Source: a virus
IMG/VR virus record: IMGVR_UViG_3300047678_000169
Span: 16,239-80,238 of that record
Length of the DNA: 64,000 nt
Reading direction: 5' to 3' (one strand)
How positions within the stretch are numbered: position 1 is the first letter of the stretch; every line of letters starts with the position of its first letter. A model generated the notes under the pieces. The model was given only the letters and a program-made list of their open reading frames with translations, did not search any database and was not told the origin of the DNA. A program made the position numbers and the translations under genes. Below are positions 26,185-34,170 of the stretch, one piece after another.

Positions 26185-27282
26185 TTATCCTTCCTTTCCG
26201 TCGCAATATTTTTCACCCGTCACTGTATTTACCATGTCCTTGAAAGAACAATATTTGCAGTTCTTTTTGGCTTTTCCGGGATTCTTACCAAATGGAGACT
26301 CCTTGTTGTATTCTCCGTGGGCATCAAAACACTCATTGATAAAGTCTAAGAAAGACTCTTCAACCATTTTCAAGCTCATTTTTCCATCGGGAGGAGCAAC
26401 ACGTTGAATTCTCTGTTGTGGGAATGCCAAATCTTCGTATAAGCGCCTCTTCAAGATAATGAATTCAACTTCAATGTCACTCAAAGGTGTCTTATAGACT
26501 TGATTGTAGAATCTCTTGTATAGCAAAAGTTGGTCGAGCTTTGTTCGGTCAGCCTTTTGATACTTGTTCCAACCAAACGTAGAAGTTTTGAAGTCCAAAA
26601 TGCGAATCTTTCCGGTGGATTTCTCTCTCAATACAATGTCAAGAAATCCCTTGTAAATGATAGTTCCGCCGCGGATGGGAATGTTGAGAGGAAGTTCGAT
26701 ACCAACAATTTCGTAAATTTTAGATGGAAAATGTTTACTTCTCACGGAATGAGATACAAAGTAATCGATGATATTTTTACCATCAACTCTAAATTCTTCA
26801 ATTTCAACATCAATGAATTCACTTGGGAGCTCTACGTGCTCTCTATTTTCAGAAAGAGCTTTCTTTTTCTCTTCCTCTCTTCCCTTAGTCTCTTTTTCTC
26901 GTATCGTCTTAATTTCTTTGTCATATTCTGTGTTGAACTGACCAACGCAATCAATAGCTTCAGCTTCGATTGCTCCTTTGGTGTAAAGGACATTTAAGAA
27001 ATTTTGTAAAACCGTATGTATAGCCTTACCAAAGGCTGTGTTGATGGAGTCGTCCCAGGTTGAGAGCTTGTCCATATATGACAATTTCCATTGAAACGGA
27101 CATTTTAGCCACATTGCATATTGACTAAAACTCACCGTTTTAGGCTTCTTCGCTGTTGGGTCTTTTTGTGGTGTGGTTGGAGGAACAACTGAAACGTCTA
27201 TTGCCTTTAGAGCCACTTCATCACCAACAATAAAAAAATCTTCCATTTCTACAATTACAACAGATTTTTTTACCACTGTCAA
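26185..27282 (-). CDS. PD-(D/E)XK nuclease, Cas4/RecB-like
   Basis: The 365-residue protein has FSQYAMWLKCPFQWKLSYMD (N-terminal cysteine plus QxxxWK). Mid-protein KIRILDFKTSTFGWNKYQKA carries the catalytic D-x-K (DFKTS). The C-terminal NCKYCSFKDMVN plus YCDGK supplies further cysteines, as in Fe-S Cas4/AddB-type nucleases. It is likely a recombination or DNA-processing exonuclease. It is divergent from the plus-strand operon, so promoters for both probably lie at 27283-27329. Confidence 0.8.
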   Translation of the reverse strand: MTVVKKSVVIVEMEDFFIVGDEVALKAIDVSVVPPTTPQKDPTAKKPKTVSFSQYAMWLKCPFQWKLSYMDKLSTWDDSINTAFGKAIHTVLQNFLNVLYTKGAIEAEAIDCVGQFNTEYDKEIKTIREKETKGREEEKKKALSENREHVELPSEFIDVEIEEFRVDGKNIIDYFVSHSVRSKHFPSKIYEIVGIELPLNIPIRGGTIIYKGFLDIVLREKSTGKIRILDFKTSTFGWNKYQKADRTKLDQLLLYKRFYNQVYKTPLSDIEVEFIILKRRLYEDLAFPQQRIQRVAPPDGKMSLKMVEESFLDFINECFDAHGEYNKESPFGKNPGKAKKNCKYCSFKDMVNTVTGEKYCDGKEG

Positions 27283-27329
27283 CAGATTTTGATTGGCGTT
27301 AACGCATTTTGGCCGATACTTATTCTAAT

Positions 27330-27701
27330 ATGCAAATCGAAGCAATCACTCTTATTATAGGAAGCCTCGCATCAATCCTTACTGCTCTGGTCAGCTATAT
27401 CGCCGGAAAAAAGAAGGCAACAAGCACAGACTTTGATGTTCTAATCAAGGCCAACGAACAATTTCGTTCTGAAATCAGAAATGAACTTGCCCAAGCTCGT
27501 CAAACAATCGAAGAATTGAGACAAGCCATGAAAGATAAAGACAAGGAAGTTTCGGATTTGCAGAACTCTGTTAACGATTTACAAACTGAAATCGTTGAAA
27601 AAGACAGAAGAATTAGTGACCTTAAAATTGATTTGATGAAAAAAGATATTAGGGTATCTGAGTTGGCAGCTAGACTCACGATGCTTGACAAGCAATCATA
27701 A
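27330..27701 (+). CDS. membrane-anchored coiled-coil protein
   Basis: First gene of the only plus-strand operon. ATG 27330 is chosen over an in-frame TTG at 27309. One N-terminal membrane helix (LIIGSLASILTALVSYIAG) is followed by a long charged coiled coil (about residues 35-120). It may tether or scaffold the PAS and response-regulator proteins that follow. Its stop overlaps the PAS gene start (TAATG). Function is inferred only from context. Confidence 0.7.
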   Translation: MQIEAITLIIGSLASILTALVSYIAGKKKATSTDFDVLIKANEQFRSEIRNELAQARQTIEELRQAMKDKDKEVSDLQNSVNDLQTEIVEKDRRISDLKIDLMKKDIRVSELAARLTMLDKQS

Positions 27702-28150
27702 TGAATGGGCTCCTACATTTTGGAGAAGACTTAAAGAAGTTTTATAGAGACAAAATAGCCTGTCATTGGCCGGCTAAGCCAGATTCATTGTCCACAGATA
27801 AGTCTATTCTCAGAGGACTGAAAAAGAGCGAAATTCCAGCCATCTTAGCTACACAGGTCAAAGATGAACTTCCGATTATTATATTTTCCAATGAAGCACA
27901 TGAAAAATTGACCGGCTATTCAATGGAAGAATTGATTGGAAAGTCCACCAATATATTCTATGGAAAAAATACCGATAAACATTCTCTCAAAGACCTTATT
28001 GAGAATCTAAAAGAGAATGGATTCTGGACCGGCAAGTTAGTCTGTTATGATAAGCGTGGTAAAGAATGTTTGATTTCTTTTAATATCATAACCATCCTTG
28101 TAAATAACAAACGATACCACATAGCTTACAAGAAGAGGTTGACGAAATGA
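27701..28150 (+). CDS. PAS-domain sensor protein
   Basis: The 149-residue protein contains a single PAS domain at about residues 55-145. IIFSNEAHEKLTGYSMEELI and GKSTNIFYG are the classic PAS helix pattern and FWTGKLVCYDKRGKE the beta-sheet half. No LOV cysteine (NCRFL) is present and no kinase domain follows. It may bind a small ligand or cofactor and act through protein contact, most likely with the response regulator gene overlapping its end by 4 bases. Confidence 0.85.
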   Translation: MNGLLHFGEDLKKFYRDKIACHWPAKPDSLSTDKSILRGLKKSEIPAILATQVKDELPIIIFSNEAHEKLTGYSMEELIGKSTNIFYGKNTDKHSLKDLIENLKENGFWTGKLVCYDKRGKECLISFNIITILVNNKRYHIAYKKRLTK

Positions 28151-28521
28151 ACATATTGTATGTTGAAGATGATAGGTTAATATCTGAACTAGCCAAATAT
28201 ATTTTCGTTGAGCTAGACCACACGGTTATTTTTTGTCAAACTATCCAATCTGCCAAGAGCGTCATAGAAAACGAAGGCTCTAAAATTGATTTGATATTTT
28301 TGGATTTGTTATTGCCAGACGGAAGCGGCATAGATATTTTAGATTTTATGGAATCCTCTCATTCAGAGATTCCGGTTATTGTTATTTCTGGTAAGATTGA
28401 TAGTTATAGGGAAAGATTAAATGAACATCTCAGTAAAAAGACTGTGATGGGTGTTTATTCAAAACCTCCGTGTTATGATTCCATAGTATCGGACATGAAC
28501 ACATTATTTTGCAAGAAATGA
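28147..28521 (+). CDS. single-domain response regulator (CheY-like receiver)
   Basis: All receiver residues are present in 124 aa: the acidic pair in MNILYVEDDR (E7/D8/D9), the phospho-acceptor D53 in LIFLDLLLPDGSG, S81 in IVISGK and K106 in YSKPP. There is no output domain, as in CheY. It would be phosphorylated by a histidine kinase, either from the host or encoded outside this window. It forms a tight operon with the PAS protein, which is unusual in a phage. Confidence 0.92.
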   Translation: MNILYVEDDRLISELAKYIFVELDHTVIFCQTIQSAKSVIENEGSKIDLIFLDLLLPDGSGIDILDFMESSHSEIPVIVISGKIDSYRERLNEHLSKKTVMGVYSKPPCYDSIVSDMNTLFCKK

Positions 28522-28979
28522 ATAAACCAACTCCCTTCTCACATCTTCTACAGAAAAAAGGCATTCTAAAAAATTTTTCTATTGCGAAAACCGTTCCTCA
28601 CAAGGAAATAGAAGCTCTCAAGGAAAAAGTCAGAGCATCAACCAAATCTGAGGAAGAATATAACAAGGTATTTGAGCAAGAAATGATTCGTGTTGGGAAC
28701 ATGCACGATGTATCCAATCCGATTCCTGGCATCATCTATGATGAGCAGAAGAAGGGGCGCTCCGCTAAACTTCTGAAACACATGCTTGAAGTTTCTAAGA
28801 AACTAAAGGCTCAAAACTTTACCAAAGCTGAGATGTGCTTCTTTATAGTATCATTGATAAGTGCTCTGGGACTCACCAAAGAAGATTTCTCTGGAACGGA
28901 TTTTACTGACTTTGGCTTGAAGCCAAGGAAAAAGCCTCCAGAAGACGAACAATACGACGATGGATATAGTAAGGATTAA
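28518..28979 (+). CDS. hypothetical protein, last gene of PAS/REC operon
   Basis: ATG 28518 overlaps the response-regulator stop (ATGA). The protein is helical, with charged segments (KEIEALKEKVRASTKSEEEY), a short hydrophobic MCFFIVSLISALGL stretch and a C-terminal acidic tail. No family is recognised. Its last codons overlap the convergent dNMP kinase gene by 4 bases. Confidence 0.6.
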   Translation: MNKPTPFSHLLQKKGILKNFSIAKTVPHKEIEALKEKVRASTKSEEEYNKVFEQEMIRVGNMHDVSNPIPGIIYDEQKKGRSAKLLKHMLEVSKKLKAQNFTKAEMCFFIVSLISALGLTKEDFSGTDFTDFGLKPRKKPPEDEQYDDGYSKD

Positions 28980-29650
28980 GCAAGCTTCATCTCTTCGATG
29001 AACTTGCTTACGTGTCTGTTCAATTCGGTATCATTTACCAAATCATCAGACTTAACATGTTCCCACTCTACTCTATAAGAAGCTAGAGCCTTTATTTTTG
29101 GGTCGTTGAGAGCTTCATGGTCATTTGCTGGTTGAACAAACTTAAATTCGTTCGCTCCAACAACATCAACGTCTCCTCGTGAGGTTCTCTGTGTATATGG
29201 AAATGGAACAATCTCATAGCGACTGACATGAACCACTACACCGTGCCAGTCTTCCGTTACCCAATGAATTTCATCCTTGGGATAGTGAGCATAACGAATG
29301 TCGGTGATGATGGCGTAATCAGCATCAATCTTTTCTAAATTTGATTGGACAATGTTAATCCAATATTTTCCACCGGTTCTTTTTCGTTGAGCATCACCAT
29401 ACCAAACTAAGAACGGACGAATCAAGTTCTTTTCTTCGGTAATTTGGGTAAAGGCGGAGAATCCAAAATTCTTCTTACAGAATTCATCACAATCAGCCTT
29501 CAAAGCGTCTGCCAATGCAAACTTGATAACCGACTTATTTTTTGCAATAAGCTGGTTCATTAAAATGAGAGCGAAGGTGTCTTTTCCGCTACGGGCAACT
29601 CCCGCTATTCCTATAATAAGTGGTTTATGTGATGCCTGCATATTTTTCAA
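28976..29650 (-). CDS. deoxynucleoside monophosphate kinase-like protein
   Basis: LIIGIAGVARSGKDTFALIL is a P-loop (GxxxSGKD/T) at the start. IITDIRYAHYPKDEIHW and WHGVVVHVSRYE match phage dNMP kinases of the T4 gp1 type, which phosphorylate dNMPs for DNA synthesis. It is 224 residues (or 221 if started at the second ATG). It sits beside an endonuclease gene. Confidence 0.75.
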   Translation of the reverse strand: MKNMQASHKPLIIGIAGVARSGKDTFALILMNQLIAKNKSVIKFALADALKADCDEFCKKNFGFSAFTQITEEKNLIRPFLVWYGDAQRKRTGGKYWINIVQSNLEKIDADYAIITDIRYAHYPKDEIHWVTEDWHGVVVHVSRYEIVPFPYTQRTSRGDVDVVGANEFKFVQPANDHEALNDPKIKALASYRVEWEHVKSDDLVNDTELNRHVSKFIEEMKLA

Positions 29651-30101
29651 ATTTATCTTTGTATTTTTCTACAAATCGGATTTCTCCGTTTAGATATTTA
29701 TCCTTTAGGATAGATGAGTTTGGCTCAATGTCAATCAGTTTATACTCTAAACCATTTTCTATACAGAATTTTTCGCCCACTTCTTTTTTTAGTTTTACCA
29801 ACAGAGTTTCCCATAACTTCTTGGGCTTTACTTCTATCAACGAATTCCCAACTAAGAAATCGGGCTGATATGTTCTGTCTGTTCCATCATAACTTTTGTA
29901 TGGTATTCTATACTTTTGGGCGCTTTCGCATGATAGACCTTTTCCCTCTACTTCTGTTATAAAGTATTGCAATTCTCTAAGGCTTCTAAAGTGATGACCT
30001 TTATACCAATTGGCCCACCCGTTGCCAGAACCATTTGGAGAAGGTTTTCCATACATCGGATTTTTCTTTCCCACTCTTCCAAAATGACTTCGCCAAATCA
30101 A
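29625..30101 (-). CDS. PD-(D/E)XK-type homing endonuclease, possibly truncated
   Basis: The frame opens right after an in-frame TAG, with TTG 30101 as the only near start. Residues 14-30 (NPMYGKPSPNGSGNGWA) resemble a NUMOD3 element. TYQPDFLVGNSLIEVKPKK carries the PD and E-x-K catalytic residues as in the protein at 22481-23278. It lacks that protein's zinc finger, so it may be a truncated or start-decayed copy. Its stop overlaps the dNMP kinase start region. Confidence 0.6.
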   Translation of the reverse strand: MIWRSHFGRVGKKNPMYGKPSPNGSGNGWANWYKGHHFRSLRELQYFITEVEGKGLSCESAQKYRIPYKSYDGTDRTYQPDFLVGNSLIEVKPKKLWETLLVKLKKEVGEKFCIENGLEYKLIDIEPNSSILKDKYLNGEIRFVEKYKDKFEKYAGIT

Positions 30102-30112
30102 CTAACTTTACA

Positions 30113-30265
30113 TCAGTTATTTTCTGCTTCTTTCTTGAGTTTTTCATATGCGGTTCTCCGTTTTTTGTTTACCGCATCACGATTTTTTCGGTAATACTCA
30201 ATCGCACGAATGCGTTTTTCCTCAAGTATTTGCTTGTATGTTTTGTTGTGTGATTTGCGGCCCAT
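30113..30265 (-). CDS. small basic GRK-type peptide preceding an endonuclease (50 aa)
   Basis: ATG 30265 opens MGRKSHNKTYKQILEEKRIR and runs to NN at the stop (30113). It is the counterpart of 10358-10495. Both begin MGRK, contain a basic amphipathic helix and lie directly upstream of an endonuclease gene. A plausible role is DNA binding or an accessory of the mobile element. An ATATTTAT element lies just upstream. Confidence 0.45.
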   Translation of the reverse strand: MGRKSHNKTYKQILEEKRIRAIEYYRKNRDAVNKKRRTAYEKLKKEAENN

Positions 30266-30323
30266 ATGAATAAATATAAACTATAAACGAAAAGCGACGA
30301 TTTATTACTTATTATATAATATT

Positions 30324-30797
30324 CTATTCATGCCCAATCAACTTTTCCATTTCTTTTTCGGTATAACCAAACAAAGAAACAATTTGCTTTATCTGTTCTT
30401 CGGTCATTAAAGAAAGATACTCTGTTACGTTTCTTTCACTCTCCATGAAGTATCCTTTCATTAGTCCAATCAATTCTTTAGTATGCTCCTTTGACTTGGA
30501 ATTCTTAATATAAGGATAGTAGGCTCGACCTTTGGGAACAATGGCGATGCAGCACTGATAAAATAGTTCTGGGTCAAGAGTCTGATATTTTTGAATCTCA
30601 TTGACCAATTCTATTAGATTTGGCTGCATACTCAAGAATCGACAAATCATATAATTACTCCAACTCTTTCTGTCAGCATCAGTCAAGTTTTTGAAATAAG
30701 CAGGGTCTTGCTTTTCTCTAATGTGATTGATGTGGTCAAACAAGCCCTTGGCTTTGACTCCAACCGTTCCGGTGACTGTAGATTTCTTTTTAGGCAT
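30324..30797 (-). CDS. clamp-loader small subunit, T4 gp62-like
   Basis: The 157-residue protein reads NYMICRFLSMQPNLIELVNE and QCCIAIVPKGRAYYPYIKNS, the hallmarks of T4 gp62-type subunits. In these, VPKGR-Y corresponds to the conserved VPRGKRY segment of T4 gp62. These proteins pair with gp44 ATPases to load the sliding clamp. The ATPase partner is not in this window. Sequence identity to gp62 is low by eye. Confidence 0.65.
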   Translation of the reverse strand: MPKKKSTVTGTVGVKAKGLFDHINHIREKQDPAYFKNLTDADRKSWSNYMICRFLSMQPNLIELVNEIQKYQTLDPELFYQCCIAIVPKGRAYYPYIKNSKSKEHTKELIGLMKGYFMESERNVTEYLSLMTEEQIKQIVSLFGYTEKEMEKLIGHE

Positions 30798-31587
30798 TTA
30801 ATTTTCTCTTTTTACATACCAATCCAATATAACCATCATTTCTGCCGTTTGTCGATTCAATTAGATATTTTTCCTGAACAATTCCAATTATTTCTTCGTA
30901 GGTCGGTATTTCGATAAATTGTCCGTATAGAGTCATATACCTTCTTTCAATCGGCAGTTTAACATCAGTTTGTATATTGAACATCAACATTCCTTCTTCT
31001 GAAAGAAGGGTGTAAGCATCATCGAAAAACTTCAATCGTTGTTTGGGAGATAGATGTTGAAGAACATTGGAGCTAAATACTATGTTGAACTTGCCAGCAT
31101 TCTCTGAAACATATTCGGGAGGAATGTGTCCCTCAGAGGTGCATTTTTTAACATCTGGTGTTTTTGGAACAACGTCAAATCCTACATAATTGAACATAGT
31201 GGTTGCTTCAACATAATTTCGAAGAGAACCATAGCCAGGCCCAAGCTCCAACAGCGATAGATTGTAGTGTCGGAACTCGTCTATCCAATTTATAAGACCC
31301 ACACTACGAGCAATTCTCAAATTCATACGATTTCCACTCATATGATTGTAAGCAACTGTAGTTCCGTTATCGACGGCATTTGCTACACAATCGGTGCTAA
31401 ACAAATCCTCACACACTTTCCAAAAATCTTCCGAATTGATTACGTCTGGATGAAGAAGCTTCAAATCCTCTTCTGTTGGAATCCATGTTTTGGCTCTCCA
31501 AGCAGCAAGCCAGTCCTTATAAACTTCCAATGAGGTAATTTTGAAGTGTTCGGTGATTATCTTTTTTATTTCGTCGTAGGTTTTCAT
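30790..31587 (-). CDS. class I SAM-dependent methyltransferase (putative sugar O-methyltransferase)
   Basis: The 265-residue protein has LSLLELGPGYGSLRNYVEAT (motif I) and FNIVFSSNVLQHLSPKQRLK (motif IV), with the class I Rossmann order. It is likely an O- or N-methyltransferase. Its stop overlaps the clamp-loader gene start and its start overlaps the 82-aa protein gene. Substrate unknown; the glycan gene load suggests a sugar. Confidence 0.75.
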   Translation of the reverse strand: MKTYDEIKKIITEHFKITSLEVYKDWLAAWRAKTWIPTEEDLKLLHPDVINSEDFWKVCEDLFSTDCVANAVDNGTTVAYNHMSGNRMNLRIARSVGLINWIDEFRHYNLSLLELGPGYGSLRNYVEATTMFNYVGFDVVPKTPDVKKCTSEGHIPPEYVSENAGKFNIVFSSNVLQHLSPKQRLKFFDDAYTLLSEEGMLMFNIQTDVKLPIERRYMTLYGQFIEIPTYEEIIGIVQEKYLIESTNGRNDGYIGLVCKKRKLNA

Positions 31588-31832
31588 TTTTGCAATACTA
31601 AAACTTTTTTGTCATACGGAATGAACGCTTCATAACCAAGTTTTGAACGAGCGTTTATCCAATTACCTTTTGAATTCTTTACACTCGCAATCTTTTTCAA
31701 AGGTTCGGTGTCGTCTATACCACTAGAAGTAAGTCTTGGGCGACGATTGAAAAATTCTTGTCCAATTGGTAAAGAGGAAAATTCAATATTTTTGAACTCT
31801 CTATCATCATATGCGTTTAAGTCATAGGTCAT
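31584..31832 (-). CDS. hypothetical protein (82 aa)
   Basis: A small, beta-rich protein: starts MTYDLNAYDDREFKNIEF and ends KKVLVLQK. The hydrophobic pattern FSSLPIGQEFFNRRPRLT resembles the short phage proteins with LPxGxxF motifs of unknown role. It overlaps the methyltransferase gene. Confidence 0.55.
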   Translation of the reverse strand: MTYDLNAYDDREFKNIEFSSLPIGQEFFNRRPRLTSSGIDDTEPLKKIASVKNSKGNWINARSKLGYEAFIPYDKKVLVLQK

Positions 31833-31835
31833 AAA

Positions 31836-32267
31836 TTAAGCTTTTTCTTTAGCGGTATCTTCTTTTTGAGATTTCTTTTCAACTACAGGCCTCTTTACTT
31901 TAAATTCTGGTTCATTCCACGCAGTCTGTGTATATTTTCTCTCAGGCCTCGATGAAGTTTGTTGACGGACAATCTTTTGCCCATGAATTGAAACGGTGTC
32001 CTTTAAAGCCGTGATGGTCTTTGTCATTCTTTTCATTTCATCATTGTGCTCTTTATGAGCCCCCACCAATCTCTTTGTTGTCTCTTCGTTTCTTTTTAAA
32101 TCAATTTCAAGTTGAACAATTTGAGCTTGTCTGTTTACATCTTGATTTCTAAAATAAACAACAATAACCGTTAAGCCAATATAGACAACCCAAAAGTTGT
32201 CTCTCCAATAAGCCATTGCCAAAGGAACTAAAAAAACCGTCGCTAGCCAAGTCAGATTTATACGCAT
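31836..32267 (-). CDS. membrane protein with C-terminal coiled coil
   Basis: ATG 32267 is chosen because the ORF 5' extension runs through an intrinsic terminator (32268-32300). Two hydrophobic segments (WLATVFLVPLAMAYW and FWVVYIGLTVIVVYF) are followed by a charged helix with Q-rich and basic patches. It is a likely inner-membrane protein of unknown function. Confidence 0.6.
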   Translation of the reverse strand: MRINLTWLATVFLVPLAMAYWRDNFWVVYIGLTVIVVYFRNQDVNRQAQIVQLEIDLKRNEETTKRLVGAHKEHNDEMKRMTKTITALKDTVSIHGQKIVRQQTSSRPERKYTQTAWNEPEFKVKRPVVEKKSQKEDTAKEKA

Positions 32268-32300
32268 AAAAAAAGGATACCCAAACATATCGGGTATCCT
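32268..32300 (-). terminator. intrinsic terminator after HNH gene
   Basis: On the minus strand GGATACCC and GGGTATCC form an 8-bp stem followed by seven T residues, right after the HNH gene stop (32318). Confidence 0.85.
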
Positions 32301-32317
32301 TGTGATGGTCAAGTCAA

Positions 32318-32983
32318 TTAAACTCTAGCCTTGTGCTCTCTAATTTCCCTCACGTTGGTCATGAAGGGAACCCAAGAGGGGTGATGTGCAACGTCAATGG
32401 TAGAACTTAACGGAACACTCTTTGGAGAAACTGGCTTACGGATTAACTTTAAGCCAGCCTGGTCAGGAGTCTTGTCAGCCTTTTTAGAGTTGACGTTCTT
32501 CTCAGCCCAAACCATGTTTTCAAAGGTGTTCTTTCCACCCTGAGCACGAGGAATAACGTGGTCGATGTTACCTTCGCTCTTACCAATTAACTTTCCGGTG
32601 TATTGACACACTCCACCGTCACGGCGCCGAATAGCATCCTTGGTAGGGCGCGGAGTAATCAAAGGCATCTTAGAGAAATTGGTTTGAACAATGACACGAG
32701 GAGCACGGATTTCCATGTGGCCAGTGTGGATAACCAAATCGTAGGAACGAATCGGAAGCTTGACCCACTCATCCCAAGTAACAGGGTTGGCGTAAATCAT
32801 GTTGCTGTAATCAACTTCGCCGGTGGCGGCATCGACCTCAAACTCTTGGTCAATAGCCATCGCTGGCGGATTCTCACCGTCCTTTCCACCAAGCATTGCG
32901 ACAAGGGCTTCCTTGACGTTCTTGGGTGAAATAGGTTGCCATAGTGCGTTTAACACTAAGACTGGTTGATTTAATACGTTCAT
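32318..32983 (-). CDS. HNH endonuclease (bacterial-type stand-alone family)
   Basis: The 221-residue protein begins NVLNQPVLVLNALWQPISPK and carries CQYTGKLIGK... NIDHVIPRAQGGKNTFENMV, the HNH core (C/D-H-N). This family is widespread in bacteria and phages as a stand-alone HNH nuclease. An intrinsic terminator follows it directly. Precise function (packaging, repair or mobile) is unknown. Confidence 0.85.
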   Translation of the reverse strand: MNVLNQPVLVLNALWQPISPKNVKEALVAMLGGKDGENPPAMAIDQEFEVDAATGEVDYSNMIYANPVTWDEWVKLPIRSYDLVIHTGHMEIRAPRVIVQTNFSKMPLITPRPTKDAIRRRDGGVCQYTGKLIGKSEGNIDHVIPRAQGGKNTFENMVWAEKNVNSKKADKTPDQAGLKLIRKPVSPKSVPLSSTIDVAHHPSWVPFMTNVREIREHKARV

Positions 32984-33122
32984 AGATGTAACATTAGGTT
33001 GTTTTTATAAAAAGTCAAGGTTTAGTTTGTCTTTTATAAGTTGTTGATTTGCAACCACCTGTAAACTGGCTGAGTTTTAAATCGTCTGTCTAATACGCTT
33101 AAATGACTGACAATAAATATCA

Positions 33123-33638
33123 TCAGATATGCGGATTCTTCTCGACGATGTATTTTTCTGTTTTTCTTAGCAGATTGATAATGTCGGGAAGATTTGGTAA
33201 CACTATCATTTCAATTCCCTTTGTATAAGAAAGCATAAGCTCGTAGATTTTAGCTTCGCTATCATCTTGCATAACCGCTTTGTTTCCGTCTGTAGTGACA
33301 ATTCTTTTTACTCCCTTTTGGAGTATCATTCTCAAACACCTGTGACATGGGCGGCCGGTGACATACATTGTGGAACCAACAATGTCTTGGAAACTACCAT
33401 TGTATGCCAGCAGGCAATTTTCTTCTGCGTGAAGTAGGTGGGCATATTTGGCTGGTCGTTCCAATGGAATCAAAGAGTCATCAGAGCCTTTGATTGGACC
33501 GTTGTAGCCAGTAGATAACACCTTGTTTTCGGAACTGACAAGAACCGCTCCACATTTGGTGGATGGGTCTGGACTACGTTGTGCCACTAAGAAGCACATC
33601 GTCAAAAAATAATCATCATACTCAATCTTATCACTCAT
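33123..33638 (-). CDS. dCMP/cytidine deaminase family protein
   Basis: Start at ATG 33638 overlaps the upstream gene. HAEENCLLAY and PCHRCLRMILQKGVKRI are the zinc-binding H-A-E and P-C-x2-C motifs of deoxycytidylate deaminases. The enzyme converts dCMP to dUMP for dTTP synthesis. It is 171 aa, normal size. It forms a pair with a short zinc-ribbon protein upstream. Confidence 0.9.
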   Translation of the reverse strand: MSDKIEYDDYFLTMCFLVAQRSPDPSTKCGAVLVSSENKVLSTGYNGPIKGSDDSLIPLERPAKYAHLLHAEENCLLAYNGSFQDIVGSTMYVTGRPCHRCLRMILQKGVKRIVTTDGNKAVMQDDSEAKIYELMLSYTKGIEMIVLPNLPDIINLLRKTEKYIVEKNPHI

Positions 33639-33873
33639 ACTGTTGTTTTTCTGTAATTGGAAGTTGGGAAAATGGAATAACAAATCTGGACTCACAGTGC
33701 CTACATGTTGCTAGGCCTGATTGATATACTCTAACCACCGAATCATTTTTGTTACATGAATCGCAATGCCATTTCTCTTTATCTCGCACCAAGTATAAGA
33801 AAGATGGGGTCGGCTTTTGGTGTGGGTATATTCCCACACACCAAAATGACGCTAGAGAGCAAATTACGTTCAT
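33631..33873 (-). CDS. zinc-ribbon protein (about 80 aa; start uncertain)
   Basis: The C-terminal half has WHCDSCNKND and CRHCESRF, a CxxC...CxxC zinc ribbon. The N-terminal part overlaps a strong hairpin (33815-33846), so the true start may be downstream (a TTG/GTG near codon 29). Small zinc-ribbon proteins may act as DNA or RNA adaptors. It overlaps the deaminase start by 8 bases. Confidence 0.5.
   Translation of the reverse strand: MNVICSLASFWCVGIYPHQKPTPSFLYLVRDKEKWHCDSCNKNDSVVRVYQSGLATCRHCESRFVIPFSQLPITEKQQYE
33815..33846. other. long hairpin at the start of the zinc-ribbon gene
   Basis: TTTTGGTGTGGG and CCCACACACCAAAA are nearly perfect inverted repeats around a 6-nt loop. It has no U tail, so a regulatory or processing role is more likely than termination. 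Confidence 0.6.
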
Positions 33874-33877
33874 TAAC

Positions 33878-33904
33878 AAAAAACCTCCGATTTTAAGCCG
33901 GAGG
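33878..33904 (-). terminator. intrinsic terminator after 68-aa gene
   Basis: On the minus strand CCTCCG and CGGAGG pair and are followed by six T residues. Confidence 0.85.
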
Positions 33905-33935
33905 TCTTCGGTGTTTAACCAAAAATTCGAGCTTA

Positions 33936-34142
33936 TTAGGCGAGAACCTTACGAAGTGTTGCAACTTGGCGTCCATCAAGACGAATCTTGGTGAATTCAT
34001 TCGTCTCAGGATTTACTCCAGAGAGAGTGAGATAGGTTGCTTCGCTCTTCGTGTTTGCCTTCGATAGATAGGCAACGAAGTTTTCTTGATTAACGTAAAC
34101 GGAAGTCTTGCGTCCGTTGTGGGTAGTGCGGGTCTTTGTCAT
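33936..34142 (-). CDS. small hypothetical protein (68 aa)
   Basis: The protein MTKTRTTHNGRKTSVYVNQE... is strand-rich (KTSVYVN, YLTLSG, TKIRLDG). An AAGGA ribosome-binding site lies about 12 bases upstream of ATG. A strong intrinsic terminator (33878-33904) follows it, so it may be the last gene of its transcript. No family recognised. Confidence 0.65.
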   Translation of the reverse strand: MTKTRTTHNGRKTSVYVNQENFVAYLSKANTKSEATYLTLSGVNPETNEFTKIRLDGRQVATLRKVLA

Positions 34143-34170
34143 AGTATTTTTATTCCTTATATTAGGAGTA

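Noticed and set aside
33815-33846. Intrinsic terminator at the hairpin before the zinc-ribbon gene
   Set aside because: No U-run follows on either strand; listed as a hairpin only.
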